Source: Microtetraspora glauca
GTDB taxonomy: Bacteria > Actinomycetota > Actinomycetes > Streptomycetales > Streptomycetaceae
Reading direction: 5' to 3'
DNA: 64,000 nucleotides
Assembly: GCA_000721275.1 (NCBI GenBank)
Contig: JOFO01000004.1
Location: forward strand, 212,778 to 276,777
Positions within the stretch are counted from its first letter, which is position 1. The number at the start of each line of letters is the position of its first letter. This document shows, one piece after another, positions 18,201 to 27,484 of the stretch. The translations under genes were made by a program, and so were the position numbers. The notes under the pieces are model-generated. The model did no database searches and was not told the origin of the DNA. It was given only the letters and a program-made list of their open reading frames with translations.

Positions 18201-21200
18201 CGGCGCCGTCCGGCTTGCCCTCGTCGTACCGGTGCACGGTGTGCTCGCGCGCCACCACCGAGGCACCGGCCGCGATCGCCGGCATCGGCGGGTCGGCCTG
18301 GGCCGGCACCGCCTCGTCCAGCAGCGCGCGGAAGACCGGTCCGGTCTCCTCCAGCAGGTCCTGCCCGTCCCGGCTGTAGACGTTGCGGGAGTCGAGCAGC
18401 GCGGCGCGGGCCGCGGACCCGTCGGGCAGCTGGAGCTCGACGACCTTCTCGTCCACCTGGTCGCCGAGGCCGAGCGCCAGCAGGCGGCCGGTGGCGTCGA
18501 GGGTGCGGACGGTGTTGCCGAAGCGGTCGTACTCGGTGGTGTCGATGTCACCCGCCCCGGTCGGCGACCAGGTCGCGGTGTTCACCTCCTGCGCCGAGGC
18601 GTTCAGGTAGTGGACCGTGGCCTGCTGGTAGCCGTCCGTGCCGGGGGCGGTCGCGGTGGCCGTGTGCACGGCGGGGGTGGACTCGACGTCGAAGACGGCC
18701 GTCGCGTCCGTCGGCACGTCCGCCTGGCCCCACGTCGCGGCGCTCGCCCCGTCGAGGTCGTACGGACCGCCCGCCGCCTTGGTCAGCGGGACCTCGTAGA
18801 CGACCGCCGAGGCGGTCTCGCCCTCGACCACGTCCTTGCTGCCCGGCTTCAGCGCCGGGCGGCGGACCTTGAGCAGCCGGCCCGGGTCCTGGTCGGCCCC
18901 CGCCTTGCCGTAGTCGAACATCCAGGGCAGCTCGCCCGCCGTGTCGATCTTCGACAGGCGGTTGCCGGAGTCGTACGAGTAGACCGTCTTGAAGACCGTC
19001 GTGTCCTCGGCCGACGCCTTGCGCGGGTCCCACGCCTCGACGAGCCGACCCTGGACGTCGTAGCGGTACGCGGCGACGTCCACGGAGTTCACGGCGTTCG
19101 CGGCCGGGTCCCACGACCAGATCCGCACGGCCTTCACGCGGTCGACGACGTCACCCGGCGCCGTGGCCGTGGCCGTGGTGGCGCCGGCGTAGACGTACTC
19201 CAGCACCTCGCAGCCGCGCGCGGGAACGGCGCCCGTGCACTGGCCGGTGTCGTCCACGCCCGGCTCGGCCTCGCCGATGACCCGCTTGACGAGGGTCCGG
19301 CCGTCGGTCGTGTCGTACGTGTACCGGCTGGTCGACGCCTCGTCCGTACCCGACACGGAGTCCACCACGTGGACGTCCGAGCCGGGCTGCTTCCGGAACC
19401 GGGTGATCGTGCCGTCGTCGTCGGTGAGGACGTAGTCGGCGCCGGACGCGGCCAGGACCAGCCCCTCCGAGCCGGGCTCGGGGCTGAACGTGCCGTCCGA
19501 GCTCTTGGCGAAGGTGATCGTGGAGTCGTCGTAGCCGGTGATGACCGCGACGTCCTTGCCGGGGAAGGTCAGCGCGTGCAGCTCGTTGTCGGTGACACCG
19601 CCCGCCGCGCCGCCGGCCCACTCCGGACCGAACGGGGCGACCAGCTCGCGCAGCGACAGGTGGTCGAAGTACACGGCCTTGCCCGAACCCGCCGGGAAGC
19701 CGTTGTACAGCCGCAGGAAGGCCGTCGTGGCGTCCTTCGGCACCGTGAAGTCGAGCGTCAGCTCGGCCCACGCGTCGGTGTACGGCACCTTCCGGGAGGT
19801 CGGCTCGACGTAGCCGCCCGGCGTGGCGAAGCCCGCGTACAGGCGCAGGCCGCGCGCGTGCTGCGGGGCGAGCCCGGTCGCCGAGGGCACGTACGCCCAG
19901 GCGGAGAACCGGTAGGTCCGGCCGGGCTTCATGCCCAGCTGCAGGGCGTTCTGGTCGCCGCCGACCATGGCGAACGCGTCGCCGTTCGCGTTGGTCGTGG
20001 GGACGACCTTCAGCGAGTCGGTGGAGCCGTCCTGGCCCAGCGTGGTGTCCCGGGTGAGGGTCGCCGTGGTCGCCGAGAAGCCCGTCAGGTCGGTGGACAC
20101 GTCCTGCTGGTTGGCGGTCAGCCGCTGGCCCTGCGGCATCCAGCCGCGGTCCGTGCCCCGGGAGGAGGCGGTACGGGTCGAGGCGAGGCCGAACTCGTCG
20201 GCGTCCGTCACGTTGACCGAGTAGTCACCGGTCAGCAGGTTCACCGAACCCGGGCCGACCTCGTCGGTGGCGGCGCCGTCGGCGTTCGGGTCGACGGTGA
20301 AGCCGCGCCACTCGCTGATGTACGCGGGGTCCGCGTCGCTGCTGGTGTACAGCGTCGCGCGGACCTGGACGACACCGCCGACCTGGCCGAGGGTCTCCAG
20401 CACCGACCAGTTCGCGTACGCGCCGATCTCCGCGAGCGGCGTCTTCGCCGCGGTGACCGGGGTGTTGTCCTGCTTCGTCAGGTGCGCGAGCGGCACGTCG
20501 TAGACGGACGCACCGGGTCCGCGCCGCCACTGGTACGTGACGCGCGTGTACTTCGGCTGGGCGTCGACCGCGATCTGCACGCGCCGCGCGGTCACCGCGC
20601 CCTCCGCGGGCCGCAGCATCGCGCCCTGCCCGACCAGGAAGTCGTAGACGACCGCCGTCGACAGGTTGCCGGCCCGGTCCTTCGCCTGGACCCGCAGCGT
20701 GCGGTGGCCGTCGGCGGCCGGCGTCACCGTCACCGACGCCGTCCCGGTCGCCGCGACGGTCACCGCCGCGGCGCCGTCCAGCGCGTACACGTACCCGGCC
20801 AGGTCCGTCGAGCCGGACGCCGGGGTGAAGGCGAAGGTGCCCGGCACCCCGCCGCCGCCGTGCCACTGCCCGTCCTGCGGGTAGTCCGCCGAGGAGACGA
20901 ACGGCGCGCCGGGCTTGGCGGTGTCGACCGTGAAGGTCTGCCAGGCGGACCAGGTGCCGTTCCAGTCCTGCCCGTCGTAGACCGCCGCCCGCCACTTGTA
21001 CGAGCCCGGTGCCAGGGCCGTGCCCGGCGTCCAGGTCGCGGTCGCGCCGGAGGCGACGTACGCCGAGGTGCCGGACTGCAGGGCGGCCGTGCCGGACGAC
21101 GACCAGACCTCGAACGTCAGCCGGACGGTGTTGCCGTCGGCGTCCACGGCCTTCGCCGACAGGGTCGGCGTCGTGTCGTTCGTCGCCGCGCCGGTCAGCG

Positions 21201-22734
21201 GGGACAGCGGCGTCGCCGCGCCCGGCTTGGTGTTGTACGTGACGGAGATGTACGGGGTGTTGGAGGCCGCGTTGCCGGAGTTGAACTTCTTCCAGGCGAA
21301 CTCGTCGGTCTCGTCCGTGGCCCGGATGCCGAGCGTGTTCGTGCCGTTGCCGTTGCCCGCCCACGCGGCGGCCAGACTGGTGATGTCCGTGCTCACCCAG
21401 CCGTCGGCGCACGAGGACGAGTAGCCCTTGGTGGCGGTGGTGGTGGCCCACTTCCGGTTCCAGTTGGGCTGCGCCGTCCAGCGCGTGGCCGTGGAGGCGG
21501 AGCTGGTGTCCCAGATCTCCCAGCTGCGCGCGGTGCACGACCAGGAGTGGAAGTTCCACAGGTTCAGGCTCGACGACTTGATCACCTTGCCGGAGATCTT
21601 CGCCATCGGGAAGGCCAGGAACGAGCGGGCGATCTGGCCTGCGCCGTTGTTGCCGAGCTTGAGCTCGGTCGAGGCCGACTGGTCGGAGGTGAACCCCTGC
21701 TGGACGAAGGCGTCGAAGCTCGCGCCGATGTTCACGGCCGGGTCGACCGTCACCGGGAACGTCGTCGCCGGGTCGGCGAGGAACGCCGCGTCCGGGGTGA
21801 GCGTGAGGTCGACGGCGTCGCCGTTCTGCGTGACCTTCAGGCCGACGTCGGCCCGGTTCTCGTGCTCGCCGGTACGCGGGTCGACGGCGGCGTCCCACAT
21901 CACCGGCGCGGGCAGCACGCCCGCCTGCTTGCCGGTCTCCTTGTCCAGGAAGGTGACCGAGCGGTCGGCGTTCGCCCGGACCGTCAGGCCCTTGGCCTTC
22001 AGCGACAGCGTCACCGAACCGGTGGCGTCGACGGCGCTGCGGTCCTTCAGCTCCAGGAACTGCTCGAAGCCGGTCCGGGTCGACTCGATCACCATGTCGG
22101 TGCCGGTCGTCACCCCCGCGTACCGGGCCTCGGTGCCGTGCACCGTCGGATCGGGCAGGGCGCCGCGCCACGACAGGGTCATCTCGTGGCCCTCGCCGCT
22201 GTCGAGCGACACCAGCGGGACGGCCGGCGTCCGCTTCTCGCCCGGCTCGCCGCCCGACGCCTCGACGCGCGCGACCTGCTCGGGCGTCGACTCGCCCGCC
22301 AGGGACAGGTCCAGCGGGTGGCCCGCCGCCCGGACCCCACCGCCGGGCGCCTCGACCAGACTCGGGTCGACCGGCCGCCAGGTGCCGGAGTCGTCCTTGA
22401 ACCGGACCGGACCCGTGTACGACTCCAGCGACATCGAGCCGTCCGGGTTGGCCCAGCTCGTCGTGGACTCGGTGCGCTCCCCAGTGACCTCGATCCGCCG
22501 GTCCTGCAAGCGGGCCATCAGCAGTGCCGAGGCGGCGTCCTGCGCCTCCGCCGGCCCCTTGACGTCCCGCGGCTCCTCGGCGGCGACCCGGTCGGGTGCC
22601 GCCGCGGACGCCATGCCCTCCATCAACCCGAAGGTCATCACCAGCGCCGTGGCCAGGGCTATGCGCCTCATCCGGCCGGGCGACGGCAGCGGATGCCGCT
22701 CACGCTCACGCGGAGCGGACGTCCGTCGTCTCAT
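15292..22734 (-). CDS. Secreted RHS-repeat polymorphic toxin with HINT and GIY-YIG nuclease C-terminus
   Basis: 2480 residues. A signal-like N-terminus (hydrophobic about 22-46) leads into a DNRLRE-type beta domain (about 330-500), Fn3/Ig-like segments, a CBM-like beta-sandwich (about 880-1040) and then many RHS/YD repeats. The RHS core ends at GARLYAPALGRFLQVDPEPG, GNANPYDYCSGDPVNCTDLDG. A membrane-active helical segment (YIPGPIGNIASAVGALSYA) follows. A HINT self-cleavage module runs from Cys2239 to HN2383. The tip (2395-2480) is a basic GIY-YIG nuclease: GVY 2400-2402, YVG 2412-2414, Arg 2421/2422, Glu2452. HINT should release the nuclease in the target cell. The tip DNA is visibly less GC-rich than the rest. 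A TCACC-TGTT-GGTGA palindrome (22754-22767) lies upstream of the start. Confidence 0.9.
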   Translation of the reverse strand: MRRRTSAPRERERHPLPSPGRMRRIALATALVMTFGLMEGMASAAAPDRVAAEEPRDVKGPAEAQDAASALLMARLQDRRIEVTGERTESTTSWANPDGSMSLESYTGPVRFKDDSGTWRPVDPSLVEAPGGGVRAAGHPLDLSLAGESTPEQVARVEASGGEPGEKRTPAVPLVSLDSGEGHEMTLSWRGALPDPTVHGTEARYAGVTTGTDMVIESTRTGFEQFLELKDRSAVDATGSVTLSLKAKGLTVRANADRSVTFLDKETGKQAGVLPAPVMWDAAVDPRTGEHENRADVGLKVTQNGDAVDLTLTPDAAFLADPATTFPVTVDPAVNIGASFDAFVQQGFTSDQSASTELKLGNNGAGQIARSFLAFPMAKISGKVIKSSSLNLWNFHSWSCTARSWEIWDTSSASTATRWTAQPNWNRKWATTTATKGYSSSCADGWVSTDITSLAAAWAGNGNGTNTLGIRATDETDEFAWKKFNSGNAASNTPYISVTYNTKPGAATPLSPLTGAATNDTTPTLSAKAVDADGNTVRLTFEVWSSSGTAALQSGTSAYVASGATATWTPGTALAPGSYKWRAAVYDGQDWNGTWSAWQTFTVDTAKPGAPFVSSADYPQDGQWHGGGGVPGTFAFTPASGSTDLAGYVYALDGAAAVTVAATGTASVTVTPAADGHRTLRVQAKDRAGNLSTAVVYDFLVGQGAMLRPAEGAVTARRVQIAVDAQPKYTRVTYQWRRGPGASVYDVPLAHLTKQDNTPVTAAKTPLAEIGAYANWSVLETLGQVGGVVQVRATLYTSSDADPAYISEWRGFTVDPNADGAATDEVGPGSVNLLTGDYSVNVTDADEFGLASTRTASSRGTDRGWMPQGQRLTANQQDVSTDLTGFSATTATLTRDTTLGQDGSTDSLKVVPTTNANGDAFAMVGGDQNALQLGMKPGRTYRFSAWAYVPSATGLAPQHARGLRLYAGFATPGGYVEPTSRKVPYTDAWAELTLDFTVPKDATTAFLRLYNGFPAGSGKAVYFDHLSLRELVAPFGPEWAGGAAGGVTDNELHALTFPGKDVAVITGYDDSTITFAKSSDGTFSPEPGSEGLVLAASGADYVLTDDDGTITRFRKQPGSDVHVVDSVSGTDEASTSRYTYDTTDGRTLVKRVIGEAEPGVDDTGQCTGAVPARGCEVLEYVYAGATTATATAPGDVVDRVKAVRIWSWDPAANAVNSVDVAAYRYDVQGRLVEAWDPRKASAEDTTVFKTVYSYDSGNRLSKIDTAGELPWMFDYGKAGADQDPGRLLKVRRPALKPGSKDVVEGETASAVVYEVPLTKAAGGPYDLDGASAATWGQADVPTDATAVFDVESTPAVHTATATAPGTDGYQQATVHYLNASAQEVNTATWSPTGAGDIDTTEYDRFGNTVRTLDATGRLLALGLGDQVDEKVVELQLPDGSAARAALLDSRNVYSRDGQDLLEETGPVFRALLDEAVPAQADPPMPAIAAGASVVAREHTVHRYDEGKPDGAAYHLETTTLDGARIEGYTNDVEVRVTKTGYGTPIGGTSGWALRAETSVTTDAVPGGANLTATIRYDAAGRAVESRRPGSNGADTGTVRTVFYTAGANPDDAACGNRPEWAGEPCVTLPGGKVTGADTTRMPDTLPVKRITRYSRFGDVEETTETNAGRTRVSTTVYDAADRIVSTKITGDLGQDLPEVTTAYDPVTGNAVTTTAGGKTITRVFDALDRLLSYTDADGGTTTTEFDRFGKPVKVTDDTGSTTYTYDRAREPRGMVTSVTDSVAGTFTAKYGPDGQLVEQTYPGGYVRKDTFNASGAATGRTYTRASDGEVVYGQHLDMTTQGAVAADTNSTDSKEYTYDRLGRLTRTAQTTVAGCTTRAYAFDEAGRSVTGRMNRTSKTVYAPAEDGSCTTADGTVTTSAYDSADRLLTDGYTYDAFGRTTATGTGSVNTYWDNDLVASQTKGDTRQSWTLDPAHRFTAFTTEARQPDGTWANATSKLNHYGDDSDEPRWIVEDTTQGTLTRNVSGPDGDLTATTSATGDVELQFANLHGDVAVTLDTATTAPKVLVFDEFGVPAEGQATQRYGWLGAEQRSSEALDDVILMGARLYAPALGRFLQVDPEPGGNANPYDYCSGDPVNCTDLDGKWGFSFKKMFKRVARVAEIASYIPGPIGNIASAVGALSYAATGNWRKAAEMSVGVAFGSAGRLAVRGFKAARALRKAGRVKRAASRAKRTFRRSRCNSFAPDTPVLMADGRYLPIGDVRPGDLVAATDPATGLTTAQPVLEVYSGAGTKHMVAIDTDLDLATPPLTATADHPLWVEDKGWTKAVDVRAGDALRSADGSAHPVRAVRNLGELADRIVFNLNVGGVHTYLVFDGTADALVHNASCNLNRHARKAPRKRGVYVIKYKNGSYYVGKSKNMHRRMHQHDKKGKLNNVQSIRYHERSKGSLRKLEQGLYNRYKCYGGARLTNKIRPSRKYAHC

Positions 22735-22893
22735 CTGTTCTCCCTTTGAATGATCACCTGTTGGTGACGAGGGAGGAATTTACCTCAAGCTTATGGTGTG
22801 TCATTTAGGGCTAATCGGCCAAGAGTTGGGCGGGTGGCAGCCCTACCCGATCGGGCGACTGTGCTCCGGCCCGCCGCCGGGCAAGATCATCGG

Positions 22894-24060
22894 GTGAGTT
22901 CTTCTCTGACGCGCCGCGCGTGCGCCGTAGCCCTGCTCCTGACCACCGCCCTGGCCCCCGCCGTGGCCGCCGCCGCCCAACCGGGCGACCCCGGCAAGGG
23001 GTTGGGGCGCGCCGTCCAGGCCCGCCTGCTCGGCGAAAAGACCGTTCCGCACAAGCTGCCCTTCCAGGACACCACCGTCGGCGGCCTCTCCGGCATCGAC
23101 CGCAACCCGTGCACCGGCGAGTACGTCTTCATCAGCGACGACCGCTCGTACCTCCAGCCCGCCCGCTTCTACACCGCGAAGCTGGACGTGGACGCCGGCG
23201 GCGTCCACGCGGTCGACTTCACCGGCACCCACCCCTTCCGCCAGCCCGATGGCACCTTCTACCCGGCCCCGACCCTCGGCGACGGCAAGGCGGTCGACCC
23301 GGAGGAGATCCGCGTCGACCCGCGCAGCTGCTCCTACTGGTGGGGACAGGAGGGCGACCGGCCCAAGACCGTCGGACCGCCCGTCGTCCAGCCGTCGATC
23401 CAGTACGCCTCGCCCACCGGCGCCTACCAGGGGCAGCTGCGGCTGCCGGCGAACTACACGATCACGATGGACGAGCGCGGCCCGCGCCGGAACCAGGCGA
23501 TCGAGGCGTTCACCTTCGGCTCCAAGGGCAAGGTGGTGACGAGCGCGATCGAGGGCCCGCTCCTCCAGGACGGCCCGGAGCCCACCACGAAGAACGGCGC
23601 CCTGGTCCGCGTCACGCAGCAGAACCGCGACGGGAAGGTCATCGGGCAGTTCGCGTACCCGCTGGAGAAGATCTTCGCGGAGAACGACCCCGACAGCCCC
23701 TGGGGCCCGGACACCGGCGTCCCGTCCATCCTCGCCTTCCCCGACCAGCCGAACCGCTACCTGGTCCTGGAGCGCACCTGGGTCGCCGGCGCCGGCTACA
23801 AGATCCGCCTCTTCGACGCCACCACGCGCGGGGCGACCGACGTGCAGGCAATGGAGTCGCTGGCCGGACAGCCCGTCACGCCGATGCGCAAGCGGCTCGT
23901 CGCGGACTTCGACACGCTGGGCCTGTCCGCGGTCGACAACACCGAGGGCATGACGTGGGGCCCGGACCTGCCCTCCGGTGAGCGGCTGCTGATCCTCGTC
24001 AGCGACGACAACTTCGCCGAGGAGGCGATCACCCAGCTCGTCGCCCTCGGCATCCGCTGA
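22894..24060 (+). CDS. Secreted esterase-like / phytase-like beta-propeller protein
   Basis: 388 residues, GTG start at 22894. The Sec signal peptide (hydrophobic core about 11-28) ends near AAAAQP. The mature part is the esterase-like domain of phytase-family proteins: GGLSGIDRNPCTGEYVFISD, later PEEIRVDPRSCSYWWGQEGD, NQAIEAFTFGSKG, and the closing VDNTEGMTWGPDLPSGERLL with LVSDDNFAEEAITQLVAL. This propeller family binds Ca2+ and may hydrolyse phosphate esters; the substrate is unproven. It is transcribed divergently from the RHS toxin across 159 bp and ends at a strong bidirectional hairpin. Confidence 0.83.
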   Translation: MSSSLTRRACAVALLLTTALAPAVAAAAQPGDPGKGLGRAVQARLLGEKTVPHKLPFQDTTVGGLSGIDRNPCTGEYVFISDDRSYLQPARFYTAKLDVDAGGVHAVDFTGTHPFRQPDGTFYPAPTLGDGKAVDPEEIRVDPRSCSYWWGQEGDRPKTVGPPVVQPSIQYASPTGAYQGQLRLPANYTITMDERGPRRNQAIEAFTFGSKGKVVTSAIEGPLLQDGPEPTTKNGALVRVTQQNRDGKVIGQFAYPLEKIFAENDPDSPWGPDTGVPSILAFPDQPNRYLVLERTWVAGAGYKIRLFDATTRGATDVQAMESLAGQPVTPMRKRLVADFDTLGLSAVDNTEGMTWGPDLPSGERLLILVSDDNFAEEAITQLVALGIR

Positions 24061-24083
24061 CCCACCCGGCCCTCCGGCCACGC

Positions 24084-24126
24084 AAGGGGCGCCCGCCCGG
24101 ACGAAGCCTCCGGCCGGGCGCCCCTT
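24084..24126. terminator. Hairpin terminator between convergent genes
   Basis: A 12-bp perfect stem (24084-24095 with 24115-24126, AAGGGGCGCCCG and complement) has an inner CCGG/CCGG extension. It lies between the phytase-like gene and the convergent gene stopping at 24129. Confidence 0.75.
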
Positions 24127-24128
24127 CC

Positions 24129-24866
24129 TCATGGCGGGGGCAGAACTGTGGCATCCCCGCTGGGCCCCACGACAAGCTCGTCGAGGCGACTCGAGTCCGA
24201 CCGGATCCCGGCCAAGCCCCATGCATCGAGCCCGCTGTAGATGTGGGCCCTCAGGCAATGGGGGGCGCTGAAACCCGAGGCTTCGCCGCGGTAGATGGCG
24301 ATGAGCGAGTCCTTGCCCCACCACCAGGTGTCTGCGAGTCCCCGGACTTCGGGTACCGGCTCGAAGCCATCGAGGTTCAGGTCCTCGACGGCATTGCCTT
24401 CGATCTTCGTGATGGTCGTGGCCCAGTAGCCCGCGTGGTCGGCCAGTGCCAGGGCTTCCACCCACCCCTCGGTGCTGGCGTGCAGCGGCGTCCAGCGGTC
24501 GGCGTCGATGCCGAACTCACCTTCCGGCCCGATCATGAACCCGTGGGCCATGGAGACGCGACAGCCGCCGGCAGGGAACCGCCATCCGTCCGCGGCCGAG
24601 CCCTCGGGGGCATCGGCCTCCAGGACGCGCGGGCCGCCCTCGTATGCGGGGGCGGGGGGCAGGGCGAGACCGCCCCAGCGCTCTTGGAAGGCGACAGCCC
24701 GGTCGATCTCGGCATCCGGAATCCCTTGCTTGAGCCATGTCTCCCGAAAAGGCTCGAGATCGCGGTGGGGAACACGCAGCCCGTGTCCCTCGACGTAGGA
24801 CCGAGCTCGTCGGCTCAAGCCTTCAGGCGCCTGAGGGATCAGCGGCACTCGGGGGCCTGCCGTCAC
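24129..24866 (-). CDS. Unrecognised cytoplasmic protein, possibly SUKH/immunity-like
   Basis: 245 residues from GTG 24866, whose bases overlap the stop of the upstream gene as GTGA; this coupling decides the start. No signal or membrane segment. The middle segment AFQERWGGLALPPAP followed by MIGPEGEFGIDADRW and a WVEALALADHAG helix is reminiscent of the SMI1/KNR4 (SUKH) layout in immunity proteins, but I cannot claim membership. Aromatic residues and Asp/Glu are abundant. GC at third positions is lower than in neighbouring housekeeping genes. It forms a two-gene unit with the propeller-like protein upstream. Confidence 0.6.
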   Translation of the reverse strand: MTAGPRVPLIPQAPEGLSRRARSYVEGHGLRVPHRDLEPFRETWLKQGIPDAEIDRAVAFQERWGGLALPPAPAYEGGPRVLEADAPEGSAADGWRFPAGGCRVSMAHGFMIGPEGEFGIDADRWTPLHASTEGWVEALALADHAGYWATTITKIEGNAVEDLNLDGFEPVPEVRGLADTWWWGKDSLIAIYRGEASGFSAPHCLRAHIYSGLDAWGLAGIRSDSSRLDELVVGPSGDATVLPPP

Positions 24867-25870
24867 GGCTGCTGCCTCTCGCACGGAGAGGTCGGTGCGG
24901 CCGGGGACGGCAGCGCCGAGGGCTGTGGAGCGCTCGACCAACGGACGGGGTCGCCGCCGGCGCCGCCGGTGAGCCAGGAACCGTCGCCCAGGGGCACCAG
25001 CTCGTACGGGTTGCTCGCCTCGACGGGGAACTCACCGCTGAGGGTGCCCGTGCGTACGTCGACCAGGTGGTGACGGAACCACTCCTCCTCGTCCTGGCTC
25101 TCGCCGCCCAGGGTGACGATGGCCGTGTCCTCGGTGAGGTAGCCGCCGCTCCACTCCACGAAGTATTCCTCCGGGTCGTACCCGAAGGCTTCGACGGGGA
25201 GGGTGAAGAGCACGTCCCCGTTGGGGTGGTCGTGGAAGGCGACGTCCGCCTGCCCGTGGTCCACGGTCATGAACTGTTTCCCGGACGGAGCCAGGTCGAT
25301 CAGGCAGCGGTCGTGCCACGGGTACGTCACGAACTCCGGTTCGCCGTCCGCCCCGACCGTGCCCCGGAGAATGACGGAGCCGTCCTGGCCCTCACCGATG
25401 TCGAGGTAGATGCTGCCGTCCACGGGATGCACGTGGTGGAAGGCGCCGTGCCCGGCCGTCTCCAGCTCGCGGCGGCCGAGAACCACACCGCTGTCGGCGT
25501 CGTGCACGACCCACTGGTCTCCGCCCCCGCGGCCCGCCATCGTGTCCGGCCGGTAGACCCACACCGTCCGGCCGTCCAGGGACAGCGCACAGCCGGGCCG
25601 GTGGCCATGGCGTACGGCAGAGTGGGGTTCGAAGTCCGCGGCCCATATGAGGTCGCCGGCACGCGTCAGGCAGACGACTCCGTTCAGCGTCGTGTACACG
25701 ACCCGCTCCACGTCCTGCCGGACCACCGACGCTACGACCTCCTCGCCGTCCCGCGGCTGGAAGACCGCTGCGGGCTCCAGCGTCCCGTAGACGCCGGCCC
25801 CCACGACGTAGGCGTGGATCCGACCGTCGCGGAGACGCGTGATGGCTTTCGGTGGCGGCTCAGGGATCAT
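24863..25870 (-). CDS. Unrecognised WD/beta-propeller-like protein
   Basis: 335 residues. Repeated short strands with GxV/DxxSG patterns (VWVYRPDTMAGRGGGDQWVV, LFTLPVEAFGYDPEEYFVEW, DVRTGTLSGEFPVEASNPYE) suggest a five- to seven-bladed propeller with no catalytic motif. No signal peptide, so it is cytoplasmic. The C-terminal 35 residues are Pro/Ser-rich and weakly conserved-looking. It is coupled by overlap to the gene at 24129-24866. Function unknown; near the RHS toxin it may belong to an immunity-type set. Confidence 0.65.
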   Translation of the reverse strand: MIPEPPPKAITRLRDGRIHAYVVGAGVYGTLEPAAVFQPRDGEEVVASVVRQDVERVVYTTLNGVVCLTRAGDLIWAADFEPHSAVRHGHRPGCALSLDGRTVWVYRPDTMAGRGGGDQWVVHDADSGVVLGRRELETAGHGAFHHVHPVDGSIYLDIGEGQDGSVILRGTVGADGEPEFVTYPWHDRCLIDLAPSGKQFMTVDHGQADVAFHDHPNGDVLFTLPVEAFGYDPEEYFVEWSGGYLTEDTAIVTLGGESQDEEEWFRHHLVDVRTGTLSGEFPVEASNPYELVPLGDGSWLTGGAGGDPVRWSSAPQPSALPSPAAPTSPCERQQP

Positions 25871-25999
25871 CCGCTGAGGCTAACGGCCCGCTCGGGAACC
25901 CCATGAGCCGGGGCGCTGTGGGCCCGAGTCGGGAGGTGTGACCGAGCACCGCAGTTGGCCCCGCTGGACAACTCCGATGCCCGACCACAGGCGGGTTGC

Positions 26000-27031
26000 T
26001 CAGAACAAGGCGTCCCAGAAGGCCTCTTCCGGGTCAGGTTCTTCTGGGTGGAGCATGCAGCGTCTGCAGCGCAGGAGTCCGGGTTCGTTGGTGCCCGAGG
26101 CGGCGCTCATCCACGGCAGGGCCTCCATGGCGTGTGCGCGCTCGTCGTCGGCGAGGGTGTCGACGGTCCGGCGGAGCTCGTCCGGTGCGGATCGGCCGGT
26201 GAGGCAGAGCCAGCCGATCGCCGCGGACAGGCGGGCTTCGGGGGCCTCCGCCCGGTCGTCCCACCGTTGGCGCAGCCACCGGACAGACGGTGGGTGCGGG
26301 TCGGCCCGAGTGATCTCGGCGGTGGCCAGGAGCAGGGCGGCGCGGACCATGGCGTCGCCTTCGGTGGCGAATCCCTTGGCCAAAGCAGTCCGGATGGTGC
26401 GGGCGGGGTCGGCGGCGGTCGCCAGGGCGTAGGCGGTGTCGACGCGGACCGTGGGATCGGAGTCTCCGAGGAGGGGCAGGAGCGCGGTGGTGGCCGCGGT
26501 GATCGCGGCTCGGGCGGCAGCCACCGACCAGCCGGCCGGGTAGCCGGTGACCTCGTAGCCGTAGTCGTCGTGGGTATCGGGGGCGTGGCGCCGGGGATCG
26601 TTGCGGTGGAGAAGGAATTCCTCGCGAGAGGCGACGCCGTGGTGCCTGGCACGGGCAGGGCCGGAGAGGACGGCGAGGGCGGCGGTGCGGTGTGGGTGGT
26701 GGGCGTCTATGGCGAGGGGGATGAGGAACGGTACGGCGAGGGCGGCGGCGGCCCGGCTGTCGTCGGCGCACATGCCCCGCAGCAGCCCCGTCGCGTTCAC
26801 CGCCGGTTCGCCGCCGGCACGCAGGAGGGAAACCGCCTCCCGGACGTCGTGCCCGTGGGGGAAGTTGCCCCACGGGACGGCATCGATGTCCAAGCTCTGT
26901 CCGGGCTCGGGCAGGACGCCGGCCACCGCTGCCCGCACGTCGAACGGACCCCCTGAGAACGCGGCCAGGTCCGCCCCGTCCGTCACTTTCCGGCACACCT
27001 CGAACGTCGGATCGGTACGCCAGTCCTTCAC
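26000..27031 (-). CDS. HEAT-repeat-like protein of unknown function
   Basis: 343 residues from GTG 27031, chosen because GGTGGGGGA lies just upstream; ATG 27070 would add 13 odd Gly/Cys-rich residues. The protein is alpha-helical: LLRGMCADDSRAAAALAVPF, AAITAATTALLPLLGDSDPT, VRVDTAYALATAADPARTIR and AEARLSAAIGWLCL-type helices resemble HEAT/armadillo repeats. A CxxC-like pair (LLRCRRCMLHPEEPDPEEAF) ends it. HEAT solenoids bind proteins, and similar genes are common beside polymorphic toxin loci in Streptomyces. Function cannot be assigned. Confidence 0.65.
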   Translation of the reverse strand: MKDWRTDPTFEVCRKVTDGADLAAFSGGPFDVRAAVAGVLPEPGQSLDIDAVPWGNFPHGHDVREAVSLLRAGGEPAVNATGLLRGMCADDSRAAAALAVPFLIPLAIDAHHPHRTAALAVLSGPARARHHGVASREEFLLHRNDPRRHAPDTHDDYGYEVTGYPAGWSVAAARAAITAATTALLPLLGDSDPTVRVDTAYALATAADPARTIRTALAKGFATEGDAMVRAALLLATAEITRADPHPPSVRWLRQRWDDRAEAPEARLSAAIGWLCLTGRSAPDELRRTVDTLADDERAHAMEALPWMSAASGTNEPGLLRCRRCMLHPEEPDPEEAFWDALF

Positions 27032-27484
27032 GCCACATCCCCCACCGTCGCATCCCCGGAACTTGATCATGGCCGGCCGGGCCCATCGGAAGCCCCCTCT
27101 GCGGCGATCCAGCGGCTCATACGGGGCCATCCCGGGGCTCGCGCGGTGTACGTGGCGCAAGGGTGTGCGGTGGTACGACGGGCTTTCAATGGAGCGGCTA
27201 CCGGCGCTATATGGCCATCGGGCGGAGGCCCGGACGTCCCTCTGTCGGCCCTCGTTTTCCGTGGTGGGAAGCCGTTTCGGCAGGAGTGGCCCACCGGCGC
27301 CGCGGCGGCGTCTTCCGGCCAACATCGGGATGTTTCCGCTCTCCGGACAACCGACCGCCCGGCGCCCTCCTCTCCTAGCACGGGTGCACCGCGCACCCCG
27401 CACCGCGTGAGCCCCGGGGCCCGACCACCCCGCGCGGCCGCGGTCCGAAGTGCTTCCCCTCAGCATCCGGAGGACGAGAGAACG
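27032..27484. other. Intergenic region upstream of lysyl oxidase
   Basis: About 450 bp with no convincing gene and lower GC. A weak promoter-like pair TTTCAA (27184-27189) and TATATG (27208-27213), spaced 18 bp, points towards the oxidase gene. A small palindrome AACATC-GG-GATGTT (27321-27334) could be a regulator site. Nothing else was recognised. Confidence 0.4.

Noticed and set aside
14380..22749. 2789-codon open frame antisense to the RHS toxin
   Set aside because: No domains, extreme Arg/Val/Gly bias; the opposite frame encodes clear RHS, HINT and GIY-YIG domains.
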